Shown: piece by piece, positions 8,204-14,463 of the stretch
Numbering within the stretch: the stretch's first letter is position 1
Layout: every line of letters starts with the position of its first letter
DNA from: Candidatus Njordarchaeota archaeon
Lineage (GTDB): Archaea; Thermoproteota; JANJXX01; Panguiarchaeales; Panguiarchaeaceae
Assembly: GCA_029855985.1 (NCBI GenBank)
Contig: JAGSHR010000291.1
Location: forward strand, 1-14,463
DNA: 14,463 nucleotides
Reading direction: 5' to 3'
The notes under the pieces: generated by a model
Database searches by the model: none
Seen by the model: the letters and a program-made list of their open reading frames with translations, nothing else
What the model was told of the DNA's origin: nothing
Program-made: the position numbers and the translations under genes

Positions 8204-8956
8204 ATGGATCCATTTACAATGTTCCTCTTAGCATCACTGTTATCCGGATTAATCGCAACATCAATTGGAGCAGTTCCACTATTATTCATTAGTGAACCAC
8301 ATCACACAAGGCGATTTGACATTGGAAACGGTTTAGCAGCAGGATTAATGATGGCAGCATCAATATTCAGCCTACTATTACCCGGTATAGAAATAGGTGG
8401 ATTAATCCCCGTGGTCGTGGGATTCATAATCGGAATGCTGTTTATCCTATTAATAAAAGACAGAATACATGTAATCTACTACAAACTCACGGGAGACAAA
8501 CCAACAAGAAAACTCACGAGAGCACTAGTGATATTCAGCGCAATAACACTCCACAATCTACCAGAAGGAATGTCAGTCGGTGTAGCCTTTGCATCTGGAA
8601 GCGTGGCACTAGGACTCCAAGTAGCAATTGCCATTGGAATACAGAACATACCAGAAGGTTTCGCTGTTGCAGCACCACTCTTTGCATCGGGGGAATTCTC
8701 CAAAAAGAAAAGTCTAGGATTTTCTGTTTTCTCAGGCTTAGTAGAACCAATAAATGCAATCATAGCATTCTGGATAGTATCGTTAGTTCAGGGGTTACTA
8801 CCATACTTCTTTGGATTCTGCGCGGGAGCAATGCTCTTCGTGGTGATCAATGAAATGATACCTGAAACACAGCACGGAGACTACTTTGACAAATCCACAG
8901 TAGCGATAATGACAGGTTTCCTAATAATGTTAATTTTGGACGTAGCATTGGGTTAG
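8204..8956 (+). CDS. ZIP-family metal transporter, GufA-type (250 aa)
   Basis: A polytopic membrane protein that imports divalent metals (Zn2+, Fe2+ or similar). About eight hydrophobic segments are visible, near residues 3-27, 41-60, 66-86, 105-131, 134-162, 170-195, 196-215 and 232-249. Two carry the metal-site signatures: H117-N-L-P-E-G122 and Q147-N-I-P-E-G152. GLVEP (E181) and NEMIPE (N216, E217) further along are typical of the GufA branch. The loop after the third segment is short and not His-rich; EPHHTRR (31-37) is the only His cluster. The start is ATG 8204, with GGTGA at 8193-8197 six bases upstream. A hairpin terminator follows directly. The ferritin-like gene comes next on the same strand, which suggests iron among the substrates, though metal choice is not readable from sequence. 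Confidence 0.93.
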   Translation: MDPFTMFLLASLLSGLIATSIGAVPLLFISEPHHTRRFDIGNGLAAGLMMAASIFSLLLPGIEIGGLIPVVVGFIIGMLFILLIKDRIHVIYYKLTGDKPTRKLTRALVIFSAITLHNLPEGMSVGVAFASGSVALGLQVAIAIGIQNIPEGFAVAAPLFASGEFSKKKSLGFSVFSGLVEPINAIIAFWIVSLVQGLLPYFFGFCAGAMLFVVINEMIPETQHGDYFDKSTVAIMTGFLIMLILDVALG

Positions 8957-8978
8957 AGAGGAATATTAGTTCCTTTTT
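8957..8978 (+). terminator. Hairpin plus T-run terminator after the ZIP gene
   Basis: Starting at the base after the TAG stop, AGGAA (8959-8963) pairs with TTCCT (8970-8974) around a 6-nt loop. A G·U and an A-U pair can extend the stem outward, and a T-run ends at 8978. The layout is that of an intrinsic terminator. It would separate the ZIP transcript from the ferritin-like gene. Confidence 0.5.
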
Positions 8979-9050
8979 CATAGTACAAGTTTAATGGAAT
9001 AAAGTTAAATCTAAGACAAAGAAATATTATTATAGTATAACCAAAAAATT

Positions 9051-9055
9051 GGTGA
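9051..9055 (+). promoter_or_regulatory. GGTGA ribosome-binding site deciding the ferritin-like start
   Basis: GGTGA lies five bases before the ATG at 9061. A longer in-frame start, TTG at 9049, overlaps this site and would leave it useless, so the ATG is chosen. TATA-like sequences at about 9022-9038 lie upstream, where an own promoter would be expected. Confidence 0.7.
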
Positions 9056-9060
9056 AAAAC

Positions 9061-9345
9061 ATGTTATCGAAAACCCCGATAGATTTAAGCAAAGTAAGTG
9101 AGGAGGACATCGATAAACAAATTTTGAGAATGGCGATTATAGCTGAACTAGATGCAATAAGCCTATATGAACAACTAGCCGCAATGACCAAGAATGAAAA
9201 ACTAAAGAAGATTCTGCTAGATGTAGCAGATGAAGAGAAAACACATTTTGGTGAATTCCAAGCTCTCTTATTAATGCTCGATGAAAAACAAAAAGAAGAG
9301 TTAAAGAAAGGGGAAGAAGAAGTAAAAGAGTTGTTGGAAGAATAA
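9061..9345 (+). CDS. Stand-alone encapsulated-ferritin-type protein (94 aa)
   Basis: A short two-helix ferritin-like protein of the EncFtn type, which dimerises to build a ferroxidase site and oxidises Fe2+. Helix 1 holds ILRMAIIAELDAISLYEQ, with predicted ligands E29 and Y36. Helix 2 holds DVADEEKTHFGEF, with E58/E59 and H62. The E29-H62 spacing of 33 residues and the ExxH motif match what I recall of Rhodospirillum EncFtn (E32, Y39, E62, H65), although E34 and W38 there are D31 and L35 here. The sequence closely resembles, from memory, the N-terminal domain fused to the Pyrococcus encapsulin shell. Here the frame stops where the shell would begin. No obvious C-terminal shell-targeting peptide is seen; the tail is plain Lys/Glu. 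It is preceded by a metal transporter gene. A rubrerythrin-like iron protein without a shell is the alternative. Confidence 0.85.
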   Translation: MLSKTPIDLSKVSEEDIDKQILRMAIIAELDAISLYEQLAAMTKNEKLKKILLDVADEEKTHFGEFQALLLMLDEKQKEELKKGEEEVKELLEE

Positions 9346-9370
9346 TTTCAGTTGACACTTACCTCTCGTT

Positions 9371-9430
9371 TTAAAGGGTTTCTTTAACACCGCGTTGTTA
9401 TTTTTTCATTATACATTTTACTTTTTTTAA
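9371..9430 (+). terminator. Hairpin and T-runs after the ferritin-like gene
   Basis: TTAAAG (9371-9376) and CTTTAA (9382-9387) form a perfect 6-bp stem with a 5-nt loop. Strong T-runs follow at about 9401-9406 and 9422-9428. The stem is AT-rich and weak, but the T-runs alone suit archaeal termination. Confidence 0.4.
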
Positions 9431-9588
9431 GTCCTATTGTGGTTACTTTAACACTTTTTTGGTTTCTTGTAACACATCAATAAAATTTTTCTCAATTATG
9501 TGCACCGTGTTTATAATTATTGTTGGCATTCTGCTTTTTTATTGAAATTTTTTTGGAGACTATTTTTATTGCAAAAAATATATGATAA

Positions 9589-9622
9589 TTTAAACCTCCT
9601 CATTAAACCATTTTTGTTTAAA
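9589..9622. repeat. 7-bp inverted repeat upstream of the giant gene's promoter
   Basis: TTTAAAC at 9589-9595 is answered by GTTTAAA at 9616-9622 across a 20-nt spacer. The right arm extends to the palindrome GTTTAAAC (9616-9623), six bases before the TATA box. Position suits a regulator-binding site, but AT-rich DNA gives such repeats by chance. Confidence 0.3.
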
Positions 9623-9628
9623 CATAGG

Positions 9629-9636
9629 TATATAAC
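9629..9636 (+). promoter_or_regulatory. TATA box of the giant secreted-protein gene
   Basis: TATATAAC is the clearest TATA element in the gap. It predicts transcription start near 9656-9660 and a 5' leader of about 35-40 nt ending at TTG 9695. A second AT-rich element at about 9574-9590 could drive a longer transcript. Confidence 0.5.
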
Positions 9637-9646
9637 AACATATGAA

Positions 9647-9688
9647 ATGAACAGAACATGGTTTGTGGGGTGGTGGTTAAAATGGTGA
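9647..9688 (+). CDS. Possible 13-codon Trp-rich leader peptide
   Basis: An ATG opens the frame MNRTWFVGWWLKW, four of whose thirteen residues are Trp. Its TGA stop (9686-9688) is the last three bases of the GGTGA ribosome-binding site of the giant gene, so ribosomes ending here would sit at that gene's start. No ribosome-binding site is seen before the ATG. The preferred TATA box would place transcription start after it, so the frame is read only from a more upstream promoter. It may simply reflect the GGTGG-rich DNA. Confidence 0.2.
   Translation: MNRTWFVGWWLKW
9684..9688 (+). promoter_or_regulatory. GGTGA ribosome-binding site deciding the TTG start at 9695
   Basis: GGTGA is followed by six bases and then TTG 9695. 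The same motif stands at similar distance before the HAD, ZIP and ferritin-like genes. An in-frame stop (TAA 9689-9691) lies just before the TTG, so the only other start nearby is ATG 9710, which would remove the basic n-region of the signal peptide. Confidence 0.65.
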
Positions 9689-9694
9689 TAACAC

Positions 9695-12600
9695 TTGCAG
9701 AGAAAAATAATGATAATCTCAATAACGTTGTTGGTACTTTTGACGTTCTCCATAATTCCACACGCTTACAGTTGGAGTCAACAAGTCGATACTATAAAAG
9801 AAAACCAGGAAAAACACAAGGAAGTTAGAACTATTTATAGGATGGCTCAACGTTCACCCGTAGAATTACCGAGAATCCTAATTCTCTATGATTCTAACAA
9901 CAAAATCATTGATTATTCGGCTCAAAGAGTTTACTTTATGCTGAGAGTGGCTTACCCAAATGTCCAGAAGTTACCGATCGTTAGCCCTAGGGATATGAGT
10001 TCTAAGTTGTCCACGAAGCCTTTTATTGCAATTATTCTATTGAACTCGACATTTGAGGGAGTTTACTTTGGCAATAACATGTATTCTTGGGAGGAGTTCG
10101 CAAAAGAATTGAGTTACCATTACTCTACTCAACTCGTAATTGTAACAGGGAACACATATAAGCTATCGGAGTACAAGTTAGACAATTGGTATTTTGATGA
10201 ATACGAGTACACGAGTTTAAGTGGAGCAGAGGTTTTCGCTGTCTGGGAACCTGCTAGACTGATTCGTGAATTTGATATAGGTGACGATGAGTTAGCGGAT
10301 GATGTTGAAGCTGTTGCGATTAAATATTATGTTGAAAACATGGGAAACATTTTTGAGGAAAACATTAATCCGAGAATTAAATTGGGTGTTAAGGACCCGG
10401 AGTATAGGAGTAGGTACTTAGAGGAATACTTGGCTCGACACCCTGACACAATGAAGATTGTAGTACATGATAATGGTGAACCCCAAGAACCGCTATTGTT
10501 TGGTATTAAGGGTTTGCTACCTGCTGACTCTAATGGTGAAGTCGATTTCTTTAATTTACCTAAAAACACCAGTCTTAAGGGACCCGTTGGAAACCTTGTT
10601 GAATTGATTTTCTCATTCTTACGAATCATGGGGGTAGAGACTCTAACTCTTAGTTCTGACACGGTAAATAAGGTCGTGGAAATCTTCAAGATGGTTTACG
10701 ATGTAATCGGTGATCCTTCTAAGTTGGGTGATGGTTCCCTATTGAAGGAATTCTTGAACCTCTTAAAGAGCGAGTTTCCCTACATTGAAAATTACACAAA
10801 GTACTTTGATCTTTTCATTTACGGTTACTACGCCCTGAAGGGAGACATAAATAGCATAATCTCCTTTATCACAAACGCGCTCAATATGTTCCTACCCGAT
10901 TCTGTACCATACCTAAACGAGATGCTTAACATTTTAAACCAAATGTTTTCAGTTGGCAGTCAAGTTCTCGAAAAACTTGAAAGCATCACTGACTTAAAGT
11001 TGAGCATGGTAATGGACTGGGTTTCAAAGCTATTAACTAACAAGACTATACAATCCTTCGGGAAGGAGCTAATGAGCGAATTAGGAGTAAGTGAATCAAC
11101 TTATAACTCAATTGTTGGGAACGTTTCAGCATTAGTAGGCCTAGCAATCGATTTAATGAGCATGAAGAACCCATGGGATTTCGCGAACAGACTATTCAAG
11201 TACTTAACCGAGGAACTAAAAGTATTCAATAACCAAGAAGTAATAGACACTATCAACAAGACAAGGGCGCTAATAAGTTTCCTAATAGCCTTCATTAACA
11301 AGGATGAGGGAAGTATCAGAGACATGTTGATTAGCGTAGCCAAAAGCTATATTGAATCAACATACATCAGTGATTATGTAAACATGGTGAGTGAACTAAT
11401 CGAAGCCATGGACCAGGCCATTAAAAAAGCAAGAACAGACGTGATGACATTCTACAACGAGATACTAGGGATAATAAACAAGTACATAAACGTGCCATCG
11501 CCACCACAAGAAGTAACCAAAGCAGTAGAGATAATCTCAAAAACAATAACAACGGTAACCGCGATAGTCAACGGAGGCTTCGACATTAAACAAGTAGTGA
11601 GCATTCCAGAAATACTAGAACTAGTTCTTGAGCAATTCATAAGCGACCAAACAGTCAGAGAAAAGATCTTTACATTGCTAAACGCAACCCTGTTACCATT
11701 CGCGTCGTTAGGTTCATCATCGAGAATATTAGCTGCATTCTACAAAGAAATCGATTTTGAGAAAGACTACAAGCAAATGCTAATACAAGCTTTAATTGAC
11801 GGTTTACAAGTCATATTAGAGGAAGTGGATCCCTCAATAAACATCAATCAAATAATTGAAGAAATCGAGAACATCGCTAGGATTGGTATGGGAATTTGGA
11901 ACCTAATTGGGGAGATAAAGGATAGACCGATTGATGGAATATTCACACTTGTAATGTTGGGAGCTTCTTATGCACCAGTTGAATTATTCGGCGACAAGCT
12001 AAACATAAAAGTTTACGCGAAAATGCTTGAAGCACTGTTACCAGACTTAATGGGTCTAGCAAAAGCTCCATCTCTAAAAGAAGCAACGGATACATTAAAG
12101 AACCTACTATCAACACTAGGAGTAAACCAAAGCGTAATCGATACAGTTTTACAAGTAATGTCCTTCCTCTACAACATAAAGGACGTTGTGAGAGATGGAA
12201 TAAAATGGTTAACAAACAAGGTTCTCGATTGGCTTAGTGAAAAAATAAGCAACCTCGTCGGCGACCTTGTAGACAAACTTCTCAACGAGTTAAGAAAATT
12301 GACACTTTGGACGCTAACAGGGGACTTCAATCTCCCTGGATTCGGTGGCATGGACGCTATAACCCTCGCATATAACTTCACATTCAATGCAGATGTAAGC
12401 GTTGATAGAGCAGGACTAAAAAACGATATCTACGATATGGTAACAAAAGGAAAATACCTTGACTTGATAAACCCAATCAACGCGTTTTGGACGATAATTA
12501 AAAGAATACAGATAAGTCCAGTCTTTACAGCAAGCATGGAGCTAAAAAGTGCCTTCTCTGATGATAACGATTTAATGAAGAAAGTTCTAGATGCACTCGG

Positions 12601-14463
12601 CGGGGTATCCATAAACATAGAGGGAGAAGCAAAAGTAAAACTTATACTATTCACGTTCAAGTCTGGATCCTTTGACCCAAGCAGTATAATGGACCTAGAA
12701 CAATTCAAATTCTGGTTCAAACTTGAGATAGGGAAAACCTTCACAATATTCGACTTAATTGGCGCATCAACACTAGGTTCAATAGCAAAACAAGTTGGTT
12801 TAGATGGTATAACAGTTACCTTATCACTAGGATTAGAAATCGAAATAGTGCTGGGGTCCTCTTCGACATCAAACGGGGATCAATCAACATTATCAATAGA
12901 GCTAACGATAGCGGGAACGCTTCACATAGGCTTCGACATAGTGGTCGCGGAGGTATCATTAGATTTCACCTTGTCAATAGGTTTCAGATTCAAATTCGCG
13001 ATAATGGGAGACCCAAAGATAACATTCACTATTGAAGTATCATGGAAACTCAAGATACACTTAGAGTTCCTCTTCGTTGGGAAAACCTTCACCTTCCAAG
13101 ACACCCCCTTCTCTTACACATTCCCAGCACCAGGAGAAAAACCTGAAGATAAAGCAACGGGCTTTGACAGCGATGGAGACGGTTTAGCGGACAACTTCGA
13201 GAAAACAAGCTTTGGTTTTGCACCCAACAGAACCGACACAGACATGGATGGAATACCCGACAACGATGAATTAAACGGGTATGGAACTGACCCACTAGAT
13301 CCAGACACAGACGGTGACGGCTTAACAGACTATGAGGAAATCGTGGAAACTAAAACAAACCCATTTAACAGGGATACCGACAGTGATAAACTATCAGATT
13401 ATCTTGAAGCAAAAGTATACGGAACAAACCCAAATGCTATAGATACGGATGGTGACGGCTTGGATGACTACTTTGAGGTAACATACAAATGGGATATTAG
13501 CTCCGTAACTATCAGCATCACAGGCGTGAAAATTGGAGACAACGTCTATTATGATCACACAGACCCAAGAAACCCAGATACCGACGGAGACGGTTTACTT
13601 GATGGACAAGAAGGGCCAATGGGAGGCTACTACGGTGATGCAGCAAGGGAATTCGGGAATAACCCAATAATATTCAATTATGGGTACACACACCCATTAG
13701 ACAACGATACAGATGATGATTCTTACCTACAATACTGGGATGGCAGAATACACGAGGACAAGATATTCCTTAGATCAATGACCGACAAAGAGGAGATAGA
13801 TGGAATTTCAGCGATAATGATTGAGGACGGAGACCCAGTAACAAAAGTATTCAGAACAAACCCAGTGTGCCCTGACACTGACCAAGATACCTCAAGCTCA
13901 GCAGTAATATTAAACAGTGACAGTTACGAATTATCTCTCGATCCACCAACAGACCCACTTGACGGAGATACGGACGATGATGGAATCATAGATGGTTCAG
14001 AAGGCGTTGCAGCACCAGATACAAACAAAACGGACCCATTGAATCCAGACACGGATGGCGATGGTCTCGGTGATCTCCAAGAGATTCTTTTGGGACTTGA
14101 CCCTGGAAACATGGATAGCGATTATGACATGGTTTCCGACGGGGAAGAGTACTTAGTTTTTGGGACAAATCCGAGGTTAAGTGATAGCGATTTCGACGGT
14201 TTAAAAGATGGAGAAGAACTGTTCTTCTGGCACAGTAATCCTATGCTGAAGGATAGTGATAATGATGGTTTAACGGATGGAGAAGAAGTTCTAATCTACT
14301 TTACGAACCCGATGGACGAGGATACTGATAGAGATGGTCTATTGGATATACAGGAAATATTCTTGCACAACACTAATCCCCTGGAAAACGATAGTGACTA
14401 CGAGGAAGTAATGATTTACCATACTGACCCATTGTTAACGGACACCGATCGAGATGGGATAAG
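9695..14463 (+). CDS. Giant secreted multidomain protein with TSP3-like Ca2+ repeats, 3' end beyond window
   Basis: At least 1589 codons stay open with no stop before the window ends. Residues 1-26 are a signal peptide: QRK, a hydrophobic core, then PHAYS with likely cleavage before W27. Residues ~55-298 look alpha/beta, with strands such as RILILYDS (60-67), FIAIILLN and QLVIVTG; I recognise no family. Residues ~299-875 are amphipathic helices with no membrane-length hydrophobic run. Residues ~888-1150 are long strands alternating hydrophobic and polar residues, for example TVTLSLGLEIEIVLG and LSIELTIAGTLHIGF. From D1158 come thrombospondin type-3-like repeats. I see one Cys (C1392) and many NxS/T sequons, which suits a glycosylated extracellular protein. 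Surface attachment probably depends on the unseen C-terminus. An S-layer-associated, adhesion or extracellular binding role is inference. Codon style shifts from T-ending to A/C-ending near 10,750 and back near 14,050. Confidence 0.9.
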   Translation, partial: MQRKIMIISITLLVLLTFSIIPHAYSWSQQVDTIKENQEKHKEVRTIYRMAQRSPVELPRILILYDSNNKIIDYSAQRVYFMLRVAYPNVQKLPIVSPRDMSSKLSTKPFIAIILLNSTFEGVYFGNNMYSWEEFAKELSYHYSTQLVIVTGNTYKLSEYKLDNWYFDEYEYTSLSGAEVFAVWEPARLIREFDIGDDELADDVEAVAIKYYVENMGNIFEENINPRIKLGVKDPEYRSRYLEEYLARHPDTMKIVVHDNGEPQEPLLFGIKGLLPADSNGEVDFFNLPKNTSLKGPVGNLVELIFSFLRIMGVETLTLSSDTVNKVVEIFKMVYDVIGDPSKLGDGSLLKEFLNLLKSEFPYIENYTKYFDLFIYGYYALKGDINSIISFITNALNMFLPDSVPYLNEMLNILNQMFSVGSQVLEKLESITDLKLSMVMDWVSKLLTNKTIQSFGKELMSELGVSESTYNSIVGNVSALVGLAIDLMSMKNPWDFANRLFKYLTEELKVFNNQEVIDTINKTRALISFLIAFINKDEGSIRDMLISVAKSYIESTYISDYVNMVSELIEAMDQAIKKARTDVMTFYNEILGIINKYINVPSPPQEVTKAVEIISKTITTVTAIVNGGFDIKQVVSIPEILELVLEQFISDQTVREKIFTLLNATLLPFASLGSSSRILAAFYKEIDFEKDYKQMLIQALIDGLQVILEEVDPSININQIIEEIENIARIGMGIWNLIGEIKDRPIDGIFTLVMLGASYAPVELFGDKLNIKVYAKMLEALLPDLMGLAKAPSLKEATDTLKNLLSTLGVNQSVIDTVLQVMSFLYNIKDVVRDGIKWLTNKVLDWLSEKISNLVGDLVDKLLNELRKLTLWTLTGDFNLPGFGGMDAITLAYNFTFNADVSVDRAGLKNDIYDMVTKGKYLDLINPINAFWTIIKRIQISPVFTASMELKSAFSDDNDLMKKVLDALGGVSINIEGEAKVKLILFTFKSGSFDPSSIMDLEQFKFWFKLEIGKTFTIFDLIGASTLGSIAKQVGLDGITVTLSLGLEIEIVLGSSSTSNGDQSTLSIELTIAGTLHIGFDIVVAEVSLDFTLSIGFRFKFAIMGDPKITFTIEVSWKLKIHLEFLFVGKTFTFQDTPFSYTFPAPGEKPEDKATGFDSDGDGLADNFEKTSFGFAPNRTDTDMDGIPDNDELNGYGTDPLDPDTDGDGLTDYEEIVETKTNPFNRDTDSDKLSDYLEAKVYGTNPNAIDTDGDGLDDYFEVTYKWDISSVTISITGVKIGDNVYYDHTDPRNPDTDGDGLLDGQEGPMGGYYGDAAREFGNNPIIFNYGYTHPLDNDTDDDSYLQYWDGRIHEDKIFLRSMTDKEEIDGISAIMIEDGDPVTKVFRTNPVCPDTDQDTSSSAVILNSDSYELSLDPPTDPLDGDTDDDGIIDGSEGVAAPDTNKTDPLNPDTDGDGLGDLQEILLGLDPGNMDSDYDMVSDGEEYLVFGTNPRLSDSDFDGLKDGEELFFWHSNPMLKDSDNDGLTDGEEVLIYFTNPMDEDTDRDGLLDIQEIFLHNTNPLENDSDYEEVMIYHTDPLLTDTDRDGI
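13166..14463 (+). repeat. TSP type-3-like calcium-binding repeat array, about 16 units
   Basis: Within the giant protein, units of the form DxDxDGLxDxxE followed by a short segment ending in T/S-N/D-P recur from residue 1158 to the window end. Examples are DSDGDGLADNFE, DTDMDGIPDNDE, DTDGDGLTDYEE and DSDNDGLTDGEE. Regular units are about 23-27 residues. Units 5-8 carry longer insertions, and some loops are degenerate (DTDSDKLSD, DTDDDSYLQ, DTDQDTSSS). Each Asp-rich loop is expected to bind Ca2+ and stiffen the chain. The units are diverged at the DNA level, so this is a protein repeat and not a recent tandem duplication. The array continues past the window. Confidence 0.92.

Larger units (their letters stand above)
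9346..9694. other. 349-bp AT-rich gap before the giant gene
   Basis: The first part holds the terminator of the ferritin-like gene. The central part (about 9430-9600) is very T-rich on + with no convincing gene; a 62-codon frame at 9500-9688 has an unnatural T-driven composition and is rejected apart from its 13-codon end. The last part carries an inverted repeat, a TATA box, a short Trp-rich leader frame and the ribosome-binding site of the giant gene, each listed separately. Confidence 0.6.

Noticed and set aside
9049..9060. TTG 9049 as start of the ferritin-like protein
   Set aside because: It overlaps the GGTGA site that serves ATG 9061 and has no ribosome-binding site of its own.
9500..9688. 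62-codon + frame in the gap before the giant gene
   Set aside because: Its composition (many Phe, Leu, Tyr, Lys, Trp) follows from T-rich DNA, it has no ribosome-binding site, and it spans probable promoter elements. Only its last 13 codons are kept, as a doubtful leader.
9695..10590. N-terminal domain of the giant protein considered as a caspase/gingipain-like protease
   Set aside because: The strand pattern is similar, but there is no His-Gly motif and no cysteine in this region, so no catalytic dyad.
10327..13308. Several - strand open frames of 60-120 codons opposite the giant gene
   Set aside because: They are shadows of the long + frame. Their sequences are Ser/Leu/Pro-rich without domain character, and the + frame has clear signal-peptide and repeat structure.

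Overview
This AT-rich window looks like chromosomal DNA from an archaeon, probably a thermophile. The isoleucyl-tRNA synthetase is of archaeal type. Genes are preceded by TATA-like boxes and by GGTGA-type ribosome-binding sites, and the soluble proteins are rich in Lys and Glu. TTG is used as a start codon at least twice. The phylum cannot be determined by eye; a TACK- or Asgard-type lineage is only a guess. No tRNA, rRNA, CRISPR array or insertion sequence was recognised.

Left part (1-7192): a complete ileS on + converges on a gene on - for an ATP-cone protein with a lysine-rich N-terminal tail. That gene diverges from a + gene for a PLP-dependent lyase whose motifs match sphingosine-1-phosphate lyase rather than the archaeal tyrosine/aspartate decarboxylase MfnA. 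The lyase gene overlaps tail-to-tail by 15 bp with a - gene for an FGGY-family sugar/polyol kinase.

Middle part (7193-9345): three + genes, each with its own leader, encode a small HAD phosphatase of the MDP-1 type, a GufA-type ZIP metal transporter, and a 94-residue ferritin-like protein. The last closely resembles the encapsulated-ferritin domain that Pyrococcus fuses to its encapsulin shell, but here it stands alone. The transporter and the ferritin-like protein suggest linked metal uptake and iron handling. Short hairpins followed by T-runs lie after both genes.

Right part (9346-14463): an AT-rich 349-bp gap leads into one giant open frame that starts at TTG 9695 and runs off the window (at least 1589 residues). 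It encodes a secreted protein with a signal peptide, an unrecognised alpha/beta N-terminal domain, about 570 residues of amphipathic helices, about 260 residues of long alternating beta strands, and a C-terminal array of thrombospondin type-3-like calcium-binding repeats. It is the least explained and most interesting object here. A tiny tryptophan-rich leader ORF ends inside its ribosome-binding site, and its synonymous codon choice changes abruptly along its length.
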